Below are positions 14,836 to 14,861 of a stretch of DNA of 14,861 bases, in pieces. A program made the translations under genes and the position numbers. The notes beneath the pieces are model-generated. The model did no database searches and had not been told where the DNA came from. It saw nothing but the letters and a program-made list of their open reading frames with translations. The stretch covers positions 1-14,861 of the forward strand of contig USQZ01000043.1 in NCBI GenBank assembly GCA_900556975.1, written 5' to 3'. Within the stretch, counting starts at the first letter, position 1, and each line of letters opens with the position of its first letter. Origin of the DNA: an uncultured Clostridium sp. Its GTDB lineage: Bacteria > Bacillota > Clostridia > TANB77 > CAG-508.

Positions 14836-14861
14836 TTGAAAACAAACATTAAGAGTTTTAC
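14836..14861 (+). CDS. Start of an unidentified gene, cut by window edge
   Basis: GGAGGG (14824-14829) lies 6 bases before a TTG codon at 14836. The open frame continues MKTNIKSF to the window edge. The promoter just upstream supports a real gene. Eight residues are too few to assign a family. The ribosome-site-to-start spacer is part of a seven-T run. Confidence 0.55.

Noticed and set aside
1..14861. CRISPR array, insertion sequence, prophage or defence genes
   Set aside because: No regularly spaced repeats, transposase or recombinase motifs, or phage genes were seen. Although a tRNA is present at the left edge, no integrase or matching attachment repeat is visible.

Overview
The window is very AT-rich. 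Its start codons include ATG, GTG and TTG, its Shine-Dalgarno sites are of the AAAGGAG/GAGAGG type, arginine is mostly AGA, and TGA serves as a stop while TGG encodes Trp (code 11). These traits point to a low-GC Gram-positive bacterium (Bacillota), most likely a clostridial or related gut-type lineage. That placement is inference; no taxonomic marker in the window fixes the genus.

Layout. Positions 1-1191 hold two leftward transcription units. One is a tRNA-Trp cut by the left edge, with its own promoter. The other is a complete asd gene (aspartate-semialdehyde dehydrogenase) with its own promoter and a long hairpin just after its stop. Positions 1192-1458 are a divergent intergenic region. 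It holds the asd promoter, a perfect palindrome at the predicted asd transcript start, and an extended -10 promoter driving everything to the right. Positions 1459-14709 are a tightly packed run of eleven rightward genes, most separated by fewer than 20 bases, closed by an intrinsic terminator at about 14724-14757. Immediately after it a new promoter and the first codons of another gene run off the right edge.

The eleven-gene run is a cell-surface polysaccharide (Wzx/Wzy-type) biosynthesis cluster. In order it encodes a Wzx-like flippase, a GT32-type glycosyltransferase with a DXD motif, two GT2 glycosyltransferases, a GT4 glycosyltransferase, a fusion of an O-antigen polymerase/ligase-like membrane protein with a TagA/WecG-type (GT26) glycosyltransferase, a third GT2, a UDP-GlcNAc 2-epimerase (WecB/MnaA), two tandem DPM1/GtrB-like polyprenyl-phosphate glycosyltransferases with two C-terminal membrane helices each, and a GT-C-type integral membrane glycosyltransferase.

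Proposed logic (inference from families). The epimerase makes UDP-ManNAc. The TagA/WecG domain of the fusion would add ManNAc to an undecaprenyl-PP-GlcNAc primer made by an enzyme encoded elsewhere. The GT32, GT2 and GT4 enzymes extend the repeat unit, Wzx flips it, and the membrane half of the fusion polymerises or ligates it outside. The last three genes resemble a GtrB/GtrC-type module: polyprenyl-phosphate-linked sugars are made inside and transferred outside the membrane as side-branch decorations. No initiating phosphoglycosyltransferase, chain-length regulator (Wzz or Wzd/Wze) or GtrA-like flippase is encoded in the window.

I found no wholly unknown system. The most unusual items are the polymerase-TagA fusion, the doubled GtrB-like genes serving one GT-C enzyme, and an apparently non-standard start for the gene near 4770.
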